Of a stretch of 50,973 bases of DNA, positions 1 to 7,717 are shown piece after piece. This stretch comes from Thermoanaerobaculia bacterium (lineage in GTDB: Bacteria; Acidobacteriota; Thermoanaerobaculia; Thermoanaerobaculales; Sulfomarinibacteraceae), in the NCBI GenBank assembly GCA_027061805.1, contig JAMOWA010000040.1, positions 1-50,973 of the forward strand. The letters run 5' to 3'. The notes under the pieces were generated by a model, which searched no databases, was not told the origin of the DNA, and saw nothing but the letters and a program-made list of their open reading frames with translations. A program made the position numbers and the translations under genes. Numbering within the stretch: the stretch's first letter is position 1; each line of letters begins with the position of its first letter.

Positions 1-126
1 CCGCCAGCACCGCTCCGCGGGCCTCACACCCTCTCCCCTCAACACCCAGAAAGGAGGCCAGCCCACACCGTGAAAAGTGTCAAATCCAAACCGGCGATAC
101 TGTCCAACTGGAAACCGGCGTTGACA
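1..126 (-). mobile_element. Right end of an IS21-like insertion sequence (partial, runs off the window)
   Basis: Two imperfect direct repeats lie at 78-96 and 101-120 (TGTCMAA...AACCGGCG pattern), followed by a terminal TTGACA at 121-126. Read on the minus strand the element begins TGTCAACGCCGG. Multiple terminal repeats of this kind are typical of IS21-family ends; that assignment is from memory of the family. No transposase gene is visible because the element continues beyond base 1. The sequence abuts a transposase fragment of another family at 127, so it looks like an IS inserted within an IS. The direct repeats are seen; the family name is inferred. Confidence 0.5.
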
Positions 127-249
127 CTGATCCAGCCGCCCGAGGGAGCCGATGTACCGCTGCTTGGGGCGACCTGTCTCGGGATCACGGTAGGCCTCCA
201 TGATCTGGAGGTAGGTGCGCGGCCCGGAGCGGGTGATCTTCAAGTACAT
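127..249 (-). pseudogene. IS1634-type (IS4 superfamily) transposase, 5' fragment
   Basis: From ATG at 249 the minus strand encodes about 41 residues beginning MYLKITRSGPRTYLQ and ending in SLGRLDQ. This matches, from memory, the conserved N-terminus of IS1634/IS4-type transposases (M-x-x-K/R-x-x-R-S-G...Y-L-Q, then a G-R-L-D turn). Family-like sequence stops at 127, where IS21-like end repeats begin. The frame stays open to the window edge but is no longer transposase-like. The gene is therefore truncated by insertion after codon 41. A good promoter, TTGACA-18-TACTGT, sits just 6 nt before the ATG. Confidence 0.6.
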
Positions 250-255
250 GCCGGT

Positions 256-285
256 ACAGTACCATATCATACCGGACGGTGTCAA
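256..285 (-). promoter_or_regulatory. Promoter of the truncated transposase (leaderless arrangement)
   Basis: On the minus strand, TTGACA (285-280), an 18-nt spacer and TACTGT (261-256) precede the ATG at 249 by 6 nt. Transcription would start at or within 1-2 nt of the start codon. Confidence 0.5.
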
Positions 286-463
286 GGATCGCCTGCATTA
301 CACCCATGCCACTACGCCCCCTCCCGCAGATCCGAACCCCAACTCACTGAAAACACTCAGCCGACGACCCGGAAATCCCGGAAATCGCGCCTGAAACTGT
401 CGAACTTGGGTGACCGGGGACAAGGACAGAGACATGTGCGTGCCCGTGACCCCGACTCCCACA

Positions 464-603
464 CTGTCATCCCGACCGAGCGAGCGGAGCGAGCGAGTGG
501 AGGGATCTCCCCGTCCGTGGAGCACCCCCGGAACCGGAGGACGACGGCTTCGTCCGGGAGATCCCTCGACTCCGGCCCTGCGGGCCTCCGCTCGGGATGA
601 CAG
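464..603. repeat. Inverted-repeat interspersed element (CTGTCATCCCGA ... TCGGGATGACAG)
   Basis: Arms at 464-511 and 556-603 are inverted copies. The outer 12 bp (CTGTCATCCCGA) and inner 12 bp (GAGGGATCTCCC) match perfectly, with a diverged GC-rich middle and a spacer of about 44 bp. It resembles the 'TCATCCCGAGC...GAGGGATCT' non-coding repeats common in environmental bacterial genomes. The short frames crossing it on both strands have no family resemblance. The rest of 250-616 holds no gene I can support. Confidence 0.7.
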
Positions 604-616
604 GGAGGGGAGTGCC

Positions 617-964
617 TCACCGGAGGGGGTTCAGGTACCTCCACGCGATGGCGCGGACCTGGTCGAGGAGGTGGATGGCCGTGGCGGCCTGGCGGGCATC
701 GATGGCGCCCGCCCCGGCGAGGAGCCTGAGCTGGACGCCGGCCTCCCGGGCGGAGCCGTAGGCGATGCGCCAGTGGTTGGTTCCGGCCCGGCCTGGTCTT
801 CCCAGCCCCTCTGCGAGGTTCGAAGGGACGGACGAGGCCGAGCGCACCAGCTGTTCGGCCACGGGTCTCAGGCTCGCGGGAACCCTGCGGGCCAGCTTCA
901 GGGCGATGGACGCGGCCTCGAGGGCCAGGTCGAGGACGACGGTGTGGGAGCGCGTGCGGGTCAT
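617..964 (-). CDS. Four-helix bundle protein (23S rRNA intervening-sequence protein family)
   Basis: This 115-residue all-helical protein resembles the IVP/four-helix-bundle family encoded in 23S rRNA intervening sequences and at many chromosomal sites. Its biochemical role is unknown; family members form pentameric bundles. The family-typical stretch is AEQLVRSASSVPSNLAEG near residues 36-53, followed by amphipathic helices. I chose the ATG at 964 because GGAGGTGACC precedes it directly; a longer frame to 985 or 1087 lacks such a site. The gene has no operon partner. Its start codon and ribosome-binding site lie inside one arm of a 155-bp palindrome, and a repeat field lies just upstream. 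It sits in an accessory patch with IS debris, consistent with mobility. Confidence 0.75.
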   Translation of the reverse strand: MTRTRSHTVVLDLALEAASIALKLARRVPASLRPVAEQLVRSASSVPSNLAEGLGRPGRAGTNHWRIAYGSAREAGVQLRLLAGAGAIDARQAATAIHLLDQVRAIAWRYLNPLR

Positions 965-1116
965 GGTCACCTCCGGGTCGTTCATGCAGCTCCCACAGCC
1001 TCCGGGCGCCCCGGAGTCAAGGGTCGCGGCGTCCGCGCCGCGACCGCAGGCCTGCCCTTGACGCCGGGGCGCCCGGAGGCTACCCACCCAGACAGAACGA
1101 CCCGGAGGTGACCATG
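962..1116. repeat. 155-bp long palindrome covering the start of the four-helix gene
   Basis: Outer arms 962-982 and 1096-1116 are perfect 21-bp inverted copies, each carrying GGAGGTGACCATG reading outward. Inner arms 997-1023 and 1055-1081 match with one mismatch in 27. The centre, 1024-1043, is TCGCGGCG-TCCG-CGCCGCGA. The element could extrude as a cruciform or fold as RNA. The outward start signal on the plus strand opens only an 8-codon frame ending at a TGA, so only the left copy starts a gene. Confidence 0.85.
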
Positions 1117-1134
1117 GCCAGGCGCTCCCGCGCG

Positions 1135-1850
1135 TGGCCGTGACCGTGTCCCTGTCCCTGCCCCTGCCCCTGATCCTGCCCGTGCCCCTGACCCTGACCC
1201 TGTTCCGGTGGAGGACCGAAGGATGCCGTGGAGCATGGACAGGGACACGATCATGGACGGGGGCAAGGACAAGAACAGGGCCATGATCATGGACGGGGAC
1301 GGGGGCAAGAACGGGGACATGGTCATGGCCGGGGACGGGGACGAGAACAGGATCATGGACGAGGGCGGGGCCATGACCATGACCCTGATCGTGGCTGTGT
1401 CCCTGACCCTGCCCGTGCCCCTGACCGTGATCCTGATCCTGATCCTGTTCCGGTGGAGGACCGAAGGGTGCTGTGGAGCATGGACAGGGGCAGGGGCGAG
1501 AACAGGTACATGGTCATGGACGAGGACGTGGTCATGGCCGGGATCAGAGACACGATCAGGGTCACCGGTACGGATACGGACAGTGTCAGGGGCACGGGCG
1601 GGTGGGTGGGCGTCGCACCTCGCACGGCAGGGCGGAAGGCGTCGCACACCCGTGCGGGAGCGAGGCCGGAGGGGACGGGGACGGGGACACGATCATGGGC
1701 GTGGACAGGGACAAGAACAGGAGCAGGGACAAGGACATGGTCATCGACGATGGCGGGACCACGTCCGTGCCCGTGCCTGTGATCGTGCCCGTGACCCTGA
1801 CCGTGACCCTGATCCCGACCCTGACCCCGACCGTGGCGATTCTCCCCTGC
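1135..1850. repeat. Degenerate hexanucleotide repeat field with alternating strand polarity
   Basis: About 700 bp consist of imperfect 6-mers: blocks of CCCTGA/CCCTGT/CCCGTG type (about 1140-1205, 1375-1450, 1765-1845) alternate with complementary GGGACA/GGGGAC/GGTCAT blocks (about 1230-1370, 1480-1600, 1670-1745). The field can therefore fold on itself. A near-identical stretch of about 45 bp (CTGTTCCGGTGGAGGACCGA...) occurs at 1200 and again at 1445. All frames give low-complexity Asp/Arg, His/Gly or Pro/Val strings, so I call no gene here. Confidence 0.8.
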
Positions 1851-1913
1851 GCCCCTGCTTCCCGGGAGGGCGGGGGACGCCTTCACCTCTTCACGTCTTG
1901 ACCTCTTCACCGG
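1851..1913 (-). repeat. Composite repeat modules: octamer, palindrome, GTGAAGA heptamers (copy A)
   Basis: On the minus strand from 1913: CCCGGTGAAGAGGT, further GTGAAGA-type heptamers, then a CCCCCGCCCTCCCGGG segment, then CAGGGGCGCAGGGGAG, leading into the hexamer field. The same order occurs on the plus strand from 36034. The module overlaps the last two codons and stop of the helicase gene. Confidence 0.75.
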
Positions 1914-4642
1914 GTGTGCGGGGGGGCCAGCTCCACGCCCAGGAGCTCGGCCAGCTCCGCACGGTCCAGGACCTTCACCACGTCCTCGGTGGGGGCCACC
2001 ACGCGCTCCATGAGCTCCACCTTCCGGGAGATGATGGCGTCGATGCGCTCCTCGATGGTGTCCCGGGTGATGAGCTTGAAGACCTGGACGAACCGCTTCT
2101 GCCCCATCCTGTGGACGCGGTCGGTGGCCTGGTCCTCCCGGGCCGGGTTCCACCAGCGGTCGTAGTGGATCACCACCGAGGCCCCGGTGAGATCGATGCC
2201 CACACCGCCCGCCAGGAGGCTCGCCAGGAGGACCTGCTCGTGCTGGCCGGCGTTGAAGCGGCGGATCACGCGGCCCCGGTCCCTGGTGTCGCCGGTGAGC
2301 GCGAGGTGGGAGATGCCCCTCCGGTCCAGGTGCCGCTCGAGCACGCGGATCATCTTCACGTACTGGGAGAACACCACCACCTGCTGGCCGCTGGCCAGTG
2401 CCTCGTCCAGGATCTCGTCCAGGATCTCCAGCTTGCCGGAGGGAAGCGAGAGGTTGGGCTTCCCGAGAACGAGGGAGGGGTGGTCGCAGATCTGCTTGAG
2501 CCGCGTGAGGAGGGCGAAGATGTGGATGTACGGCACCTGGGAGCCGGGGTCCCGGAGCTGCTCCACGATGGAGGCCATCTGCCGGTGGCAGGTGGCCTCG
2601 TACAGCTCCCGCTGGGCCGGGCTCAGGTGGCAGAAACGGCGGTCCTCCACCTTCTCGGGGAGCTCGGACAGGACCTGCTCCTTGACGCGCCGCAGGGTCA
2701 GGATCGCCAGACGCTTCCGGAGCGCCAGGAGCTGGTTGTGGGTGGGGTTCCTGTGGGTCTCGCGGAACTGCCGCTCGGAGCCCAGGTAGCCGGGAGCGAT
2801 GAGGTCCACCACCGACCAGAGCTCGAGCAGGCGGTTCTCCAGCGGCGTGCCCGTGAGGGCGATCCGGTGGTCCGCGGGGATCCGGCGGGCGGCCCGGGCG
2901 GCCTTGGTGCGGGGGTTCTTGATGCGCTGGGCCTCGTCGAACACGGCCACCCGCCAGGTGCGCGAGGCCAGCTCCTCGGCGGAGCGCACCATGATGTCGT
3001 AGGTGGTGAGGACCAGCGAGGCCCTCCGGTCCATGCCGCTCAGGGAACGGCCGGAGCCGTGGTAGAGGTGGACCACCAGGTGGGGGGCGAAGCGGGACAG
3101 GAGGTCCTGCCAGTGCTCCATGACCCCCCGGGGACAGACCACCAGGCTCACCGCCTCGGGCTCCCGCTCGTGGACCAGGCACAGCAGACCCATGACCTGG
3201 TGGGTCTTGCCGAGGCCCATGTCGTCGGCCAGGAGGGCGCCGATGCCGAGCCGGTGGCGGTGCCAGAGCCAGGCGGTCCCCAGGCGCTGGTAGGGCCGCA
3301 GGTCCGAGCGGAGGTCGCGGGGTTGCACGGGTTCCAGGGGGACGGTTCCCCTCAGGGCCTCCGCCAGCTCCGAGAGCTCGCCGCAGCCGCCCTCCACCGG
3401 GACGTCGGACTCCGCCACGAGCCGCATGAAGGCCAGGCGGTCCCCGCGGAACACCCGGGAACGGCCGCGGTGGACCAGGGAGAATCCCAGCCGCTCGAAG
3501 GGGCTGAGGTCGGGCGCCCGGAGGATGACCTCCCCCTTCCTGGCGAAGCCGCGTTCCAGCAGCGATAGCACCTCGTTCCATGCGAGGTCCATCTCGACGG
3601 CCTTGAAGACCGGCCGGAGGATCACCTTTCCCGTCCTGTCGAGCTCCGCACGGATGGAGGACAGGACCGGCGCCACGGGCCGCCGGTAATGCTCGAGGGC
3701 GCCGCGCGGGTGGTACCAGCCCTTCTTGGTCAGCGTGGGATGGTCCAGGTTGAGGAAGCGGAGGGCCTCGTGGCCCGTGAGGCGGACGGGACCGCTCCGG
3801 AACCAGGGCAGCAGTGGCGTGTCGGGGTCCAGTGTCCGGCACAGGAGGCGCCCGATCCGGACCCACCGGCCCATGGCGTTGGCCCGCGCCTCCGCGAGGG
3901 AGAGGAAGCTGCCGTCGGGGAGGCGGTATCCCGGCTCGAGGACGATGGCGTTCTCCTCCCAGGTGGCCGTGAGGACCGGGGTCAGGCGCATCTCGGAGAG
4001 CTCGAGCTCGGCCAGGTCGGACTGGAGCCGGAGCCTGTCCAGCGACCGGAGCAGGGGGAGAGCGTGGGGGAGCACCGCGGTGGAGAAGGTCACCAACCGT
4101 CTGTCGCCCGAGGGCAGGGTGATGCGGATCCTGACCTCGTCGTCCTCGATGCGGGCGGTGGCCCGCCCCGACCGCTGGAGGGAGAGCTGGAGCTCCAGGG
4201 CCGCCCGCAGGTCGCTGCCACTCAGGTGGGTGAGGTCCACCCGTTCCGTGGAGGCTGCCGCCAGGGTGATGAAGGGGGTCCGGGACCGGCCGCGCCACAC
4301 CGTGCCGGGCCCGGAGCGGAGCATGGTGGGGCGCACGTCGATCCAGCGCAGGAGCACCACGCCGGCGTGCATGCAGGGCGAGGTGCCCTCGCCGCAGATG
4401 GAGCAGGCGTGCTCGAGGGAACCCTCCCTCCAGCCGTCCCGGATCACCACCGTGCAGGGGGGCTGAAGGAGTGTGGCGTCGAGCCCCTCGCCGGTCCACA
4501 GGATCTTCTCCACCACGCGGTCGTTGTAGAGGCGGCCCGCCCGCTGGGCCTGCTCTCCGGACATGCTCCCCAGGATGTCGCCCCTGGTGAGCTGGGCGAG
4601 CAGCGGGGTTCCCCCGGATCCGGCACCTCGTCGGCGAGCCAT
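1907..4642 (-). CDS. SNF2-family DNA-dependent ATPase/helicase with N-terminal SWIM zinc finger
   Basis: This 911-residue cytoplasmic Swi2/Snf2 ATPase probably translocates on DNA to remodel protein-DNA complexes; its partner is unknown. A SWIM-type finger lies at C80, C83, C90, H92, followed by a divergent middle region (about 100-440) seen in bacterial SNF2 proteins. The helicase core has Walker A DDMGLGKT (473-480), DEAQ box (569-572), LTGTPLEN (596-603) and C-terminal motifs FSQY, LAGGVGIDLTGA and DRVHRMGQ. The length is normal for SWIM-SNF2 proteins. The start at 4642 is preceded by GAGGGG at short spacing; a TAAGAT -10-like hexamer 8 nt upstream also permits a leaderless start. It stands alone between repeat fields, and its stop lies inside a repeat module. 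Confidence 0.93.
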   Translation of the reverse strand: MARRRGAGSGGTPLLAQLTRGDILGSMSGEQAQRAGRLYNDRVVEKILWTGEGLDATLLQPPCTVVIRDGWREGSLEHACSICGEGTSPCMHAGVVLLRWIDVRPTMLRSGPGTVWRGRSRTPFITLAAASTERVDLTHLSGSDLRAALELQLSLQRSGRATARIEDDEVRIRITLPSGDRRLVTFSTAVLPHALPLLRSLDRLRLQSDLAELELSEMRLTPVLTATWEENAIVLEPGYRLPDGSFLSLAEARANAMGRWVRIGRLLCRTLDPDTPLLPWFRSGPVRLTGHEALRFLNLDHPTLTKKGWYHPRGALEHYRRPVAPVLSSIRAELDRTGKVILRPVFKAVEMDLAWNEVLSLLERGFARKGEVILRAPDLSPFERLGFSLVHRGRSRVFRGDRLAFMRLVAESDVPVEGGCGELSELAEALRGTVPLEPVQPRDLRSDLRPYQRLGTAWLWHRHRLGIGALLADDMGLGKTHQVMGLLCLVHEREPEAVSLVVCPRGVMEHWQDLLSRFAPHLVVHLYHGSGRSLSGMDRRASLVLTTYDIMVRSAEELASRTWRVAVFDEAQRIKNPRTKAARAARRIPADHRIALTGTPLENRLLELWSVVDLIAPGYLGSERQFRETHRNPTHNQLLALRKRLAILTLRRVKEQVLSELPEKVEDRRFCHLSPAQRELYEATCHRQMASIVEQLRDPGSQVPYIHIFALLTRLKQICDHPSLVLGKPNLSLPSGKLEILDEILDEALASGQQVVVFSQYVKMIRVLERHLDRRGISHLALTGDTRDRGRVIRRFNAGQHEQVLLASLLAGGVGIDLTGASVVIHYDRWWNPAREDQATDRVHRMGQKRFVQVFKLITRDTIEERIDAIISRKVELMERVVAPTEDVVKVLDRAELAELLGVELAPPHTR

Positions 4643-4682
4643 AGCCCCTCATCTTAGCAGCCCGGCCGCCGGGGATCGAGTG

Positions 4683-4740
4683 GAAGCAGGGGTGCAGGGG
4701 AGCAGGGGAGCAGGGAGACAGGGGAGCAGGGGAGAGGGGA
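4683..4740. repeat. Octamer tandem repeat (AGCAGGGG type)
   Basis: About six imperfect copies of an 8-bp unit (GCAGGGGA/GCAGGGGT) lie between the divergently oriented 5' end of the helicase gene and the 3' end of elbB. The related unit GGGGCGCA is repeated at 44744-44791. Further downstream, at 4783-4800, two GTGAAGA-type heptamers and a GTGTCC...CCATCCGG segment echo the composite repeat. Confidence 0.7.
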
Positions 4741-4941
4741 CAACCGTTCACTGGAACAGGACAAGCTCAGGGCTCGGCTCGGAAGTGAAGAGGTGAAGAG
4801 TGGGGTGTGGGGGGTGTCCTTCCATCCGGGGAGGCCCGGTCCGGTGCGGCCGGGTCGCGTGACGCGGAAGAGACGAGGGAATCCGGCCCGCAGGGCCTGC
4901 CCGCGGGCCGGCCTCCCCCCTGGATCGCCGACCGGCCTGCC

Positions 4942-5601
4942 CTACGCCAGGTCCAGCAGGGCCTCCACGGTGCGGTCGATGCCCTCGGCCACCTCGGAGA
5001 TCCGCTGGCCGAGCATGTAGGCCGGCGTGGAGACCAGCTTCCGCTCGCGGTCCACCACGAACTCCTTCACGGGGCAGGCCACGTGCCGCGCCCCCATGGC
5101 CTCCAGTGCCCCGGCCGTGGCCTCGTCGGTGCCGATGGTGAGCTCGGGCGCCTCGCTGCCCAGGACCTTCGCGATGAGCGCCGGGGCGATGCACACGGCC
5201 GCCACCGGCTTGCCCTGGGCGTGGACCTCGCGCACGAGCCGTGCCACCTCGGGATGGACGCTGCAGTCCGCTCCCTTCACGGCGAAGTCGCAGAGGTTCT
5301 TGGCCGCACCGAAGCCCCCGGGGAGGATCAGGGCGTCCAGCTCGTCGGCCTTCACCGTGGCGAGGTCCCGGATCTCGCCGCGGGCGATCCGGGCCGACTC
5401 CACCAGGACGTTCCGCTCCTCGTCCCCGGCCACCTCGCCGGTCAGGTGGTTCACCACGTGCATCTGCGCCATGTCCGGCGCACAGAGGACCATCTCGGCG
5501 CCCCGCCGGTCCAGCGCCAGCATGGTCAGCACTGCCTCGTGGATCTCCGAGCCGTCGTACACGCCGCACCCCGAAAGGATCACACCAACCTTCTTGCCCA
5601 T
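4942..5601 (-). CDS. elbB: ElbB-type glyoxalase / DJ-1-PfpI superfamily protein
   Basis: This 219-residue cytoplasmic protein has the flavodoxin-like DJ-1/PfpI fold and is closest to ElbB (isoprenoid biosynthesis protein with amidotransferase-like domain). E. coli ElbB has weak glyoxalase activity and no firmly settled role. The nucleophile elbow is AAVCIAP with Cys137. LPGGFGAAKNLCDFA (about 94-107) and the ElbB-typical N-terminus KVGVILSGCGVYDGSEIHE are present. The ATG at 5601 follows AGGAGGTCTGGC. A TAGAAT -10 at 5639-5634 gives it a normal leader. The promoter lies back to back with that of the DUF2270 gene, so the two divergent genes share about 50 bp of control region. Confidence 0.9.
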   Translation of the reverse strand: MGKKVGVILSGCGVYDGSEIHEAVLTMLALDRRGAEMVLCAPDMAQMHVVNHLTGEVAGDEERNVLVESARIARGEIRDLATVKADELDALILPGGFGAAKNLCDFAVKGADCSVHPEVARLVREVHAQGKPVAAVCIAPALIAKVLGSEAPELTIGTDEATAGALEAMGARHVACPVKEFVVDRERKLVSTPAYMLGQRISEVAEGIDRTVEALLDLA

Positions 5602-5633
5602 GCCAGACCTCCTTCAGTGTCCTGTTGTCTGCG

Positions 5634-5682
5634 ATTCTACCGCGGGGCCGCCCTTGGGCCCGGCCGCGTCCACTGGTACAGT
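5634..5682. promoter_or_regulatory. Divergent promoters of elbB and the DUF2270 gene
   Basis: Minus strand: -10 TAGAAT at 5639-5634 for elbB. Plus strand: TTGGGC (5654-5659), 17-nt spacer, extended -10 TGGTACAGT (hexamer 5677-5682). The plus-strand -10 is 6 nt before GTG at 5689, so that transcript would be leaderless. Confidence 0.55.
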
Positions 5683-5688
5683 AGAGCC

Positions 5689-6351
5689 GTGAGCGGCCTC
5701 CCGCAACCACCGGGTCCTCCGCCGGACACCACGTCCGGGTTCCACACCTCCATGGTGCACCTCTACCGTGGTGAGATGAACCGTCTGACGGTCTGGCGGA
5801 AACGCCTTGACGTCACCTCCAACTGGGCCATCCTGCTGACCTTCGGGCTCACCACCTTCACCCTGGGCGATCCGCACATCCCCCACTTCATCCTGCTGCT
5901 GGGGATCGCCCTGCTGGTCATCTCCCTGCTCATCGAGGCACGGCGCTACCGTCACCTCCACCACTCCAAGTGGAGGGTCCACACCCTGGAGGCCGGCTAC
6001 TTCGCCCCGCTCCTGGAGGACGGTGGCCCGGACGACGGCGCCTGGCGCCGTATGCTCGCTGCGGACCTGAAATCTCCGCACCTCCAGATCGGCTGGTGGT
6101 GCGCCATCCGGGTCCGGCTCCGCCGGAATTACCTGCTGCTCCTCTACCTGATCACCGCCGTGTGGCTCACCAAGATCTTCATCCATCCGGCCAGTCCGCA
6201 CTCCACCGGAGAGCTCTACGGCCGCTTCGCCGTGGGGGAGCTCCTGCCACCGTGGTTCGTGATGGCCTCTGCCGTGGTCTTTGTCGTGGCCGCCTCCCTG
6301 GTGGCCTTCACCTGTCCCTCCGGAGAGGAGGTGGAGTTCTGGGGCCGTTGA
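5689..6351 (+). CDS. DUF2270 family integral membrane protein
   Basis: This 220-residue inner-membrane protein has four predicted membrane segments: two around residues 47-85 (WAILLTFGLTTF, FILLLGIALLVISLLIEARRYR) and two in the C-terminal third (YLLLLYLITAVWLTKIF, WFVMASAVVFVVAASLVAF). The RL.VWR.RLD.T.NWA and E.RRYR signatures recall DUF2270; no function is known for the family. I chose GTG 5689 because it is in frame and lies 6 nt after a good -10 box. Internal ATGs at 5752 and 5776 have no ribosome-binding site. It is divergent from elbB and followed by the cytochrome gene, which has its own SD and is probably separate. Confidence 0.75.
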   Translation: MSGLPQPPGPPPDTTSGFHTSMVHLYRGEMNRLTVWRKRLDVTSNWAILLTFGLTTFTLGDPHIPHFILLLGIALLVISLLIEARRYRHLHHSKWRVHTLEAGYFAPLLEDGGPDDGAWRRMLAADLKSPHLQIGWWCAIRVRLRRNYLLLLYLITAVWLTKIFIHPASPHSTGELYGRFAVGELLPPWFVMASAVVFVVAASLVAFTCPSGEEVEFWGR

Positions 6352-6425
6352 CCGGGATCAATGTTTCCCCTCTCCGGGGAGCGTACATTTGTCACGGAAA
6401 CGTCATGAACGAGGAGGTTGCCGTC

Positions 6426-7664
6426 ATGCGTCGACACTGGACCGGAGTCATCGTCCTTGTGGCCGTCGTCGCCCTCGTGTCCACCTTGCCCGCGGGCGCC
6501 GTGGGCTCCAGGTGCGAGGAGTGCCACGCCAGGATCACGCCCCTGCTGGTCAGGGATTTCAACCGCGGCAAGATGGCCGAGACCATGACCTGCGCGGACT
6601 GCCACGGTGAGGAGCACACGGGCGTGGACGACGCCGACAGGGCGACCCTGCCCACCATCGCCACCTGTCGGCAGTGCCACGAGGACCGGGCGGAGCAGTA
6701 TCTGAAGGGCAAGCACGCCAGGGGGTTCCTGGCCATCGAGGCGCTGCCCTTCACCCACGGCCAGCCGGATCCCTACGTGGCCGGGCAGAAGGGCTGCGGC
6801 GGCTGCCACACCCTCGGCCTCGTGGACCAGAAGGCACGGGAGAGCGAGAGCCGGAAGTACTACAGGTACGGCATGGACTGCCAGAACTGCCACACCCGCC
6901 ACGCCTTCTCCATGAGGGAGGCCCGGGAGCCCGAGGCCTGCCAGACCTGCCACATGGGCTTCGACCATCCCCAGTGGGAGATGTGGTCATCCTCCAAGCA
7001 CGGAGTGGCCTACCTCATGGACCGCAAGGCGCACCGGGGGCCCAGGTGCCAGGACTGCCACATGCCCGCCGGAGATCACCGTGTCCGGACCGCCGTGGGC
7101 TTCCTGGGCCTCGACCTGACCACCCAGGATCCCGAGATGCAGAAGTACCAGGCCTCCATCCTGAAGGGCCTGGGCGTGCTCGACGAGAAGGGGGAGTTCA
7201 CGCCACTGCTCGACGTGGTCAAGGCGGGCGACATGGTGCGCCTGGACAGGGCGGACTTCGACGCCGAGCGCAGGCGGATCACCGACCGGTGCAAGGAGTG
7301 CCACGGTGCCAGCTTCGTGGAGGCCAATATCAAGAACGCCGACCTGATGCTCAAGGAGATCAACAAGCTGTTTGCCGAGGCCATCGAGATCGTGGCCGGC
7401 CTGCGGCGCGACGGGATCATCGAGGTCAAGGAGGGCGAGGGGGTCTACCCGCAGCTCCTCCAGTTCTACGAGGTGGACACCCACATCGAGCAGATCCTCT
7501 ACGAGATGTTCATGGACCACCGCATGAAGGCCTTCCAGGCCACCTACCACATGAACCCCGACTACGCCACCTGGTACGGTTACGCCAAGATGAAGAAGGA
7601 CCTGGCCGAGATCAAGGAGCTGGACCGGGAGATGCGGGCCGCTCACGCGGCTGCGGCGAAGTAG
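6426..7664 (+). CDS. Exported octaheme c-type cytochrome, hydroxylamine oxidoreductase (HAO)-like
   Basis: The product (412 residues) has a signal peptide (about 1-25, cleavage near GAVG-S) and exactly eight CxxCH haem sites, at C30, C56, C81, C124, C152, C172, C208 and C289. The SSKHG motif at 189-193 and the long helical C-terminus with NPDYATWYGYAKMKKDL (377-393) fit HAO-family octaheme proteins. No CxxCK site is present, so it is not NrfA or a typical OTR. Family members oxidise hydroxylamine/hydrazine or reduce nitrite/hydroxylamine. Direction depends on a C-terminal tyrosine cross-link, which I cannot assign (Tyr380 and Tyr384 are candidates). The ATG at 6426 has SD GAGGAGGTT. No quinone-linked partner is adjacent, so the electron route is unknown. 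A terminator follows. Confidence 0.85.
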   Translation: MRRHWTGVIVLVAVVALVSTLPAGAVGSRCEECHARITPLLVRDFNRGKMAETMTCADCHGEEHTGVDDADRATLPTIATCRQCHEDRAEQYLKGKHARGFLAIEALPFTHGQPDPYVAGQKGCGGCHTLGLVDQKARESESRKYYRYGMDCQNCHTRHAFSMREAREPEACQTCHMGFDHPQWEMWSSSKHGVAYLMDRKAHRGPRCQDCHMPAGDHRVRTAVGFLGLDLTTQDPEMQKYQASILKGLGVLDEKGEFTPLLDVVKAGDMVRLDRADFDAERRRITDRCKECHGASFVEANIKNADLMLKEINKLFAEAIEIVAGLRRDGIIEVKEGEGVYPQLLQFYEVDTHIEQILYEMFMDHRMKAFQATYHMNPDYATWYGYAKMKKDLAEIKELDREMRAAHAAAAK

Positions 7665-7689
7665 CCGGGACCGGGAGCTCGAACACCTC

Positions 7690-7717
7690 GGGGGCGCTCA
7701 TCGAGCGCCCCTTTCTT
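7690..7717 (+). terminator. Rho-independent terminator after the octaheme cytochrome
   Basis: GGGGCGCT-CATCG-AGCGCCCC stem-loop followed by TTTCTT, 26 nt after the stop codon. Confidence 0.85.

Noticed and set aside
410-1111. Plus-strand ORF of 233 codons across the inverted-repeat element
   Set aside because: Composition typical of antisense to the four-helix gene and of the repeat; no SD or motif.
1208-4751. Very long open frames opposite or overlapping the SNF2 gene (786 and 1132 codons)
   Set aside because: They are G+C-driven shadows: no family motifs, low-complexity Arg/Pro/Gly/His strings, and they cross the hexamer field. The SNF2 frame carries all helicase motifs.
6426-7664. NrfA-type nitrite reductase or octaheme tetrathionate reductase
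   Set aside because: No CxxCK haem site; eight CxxCH sites with SSKHG and a helical C-terminus fit HAO better.
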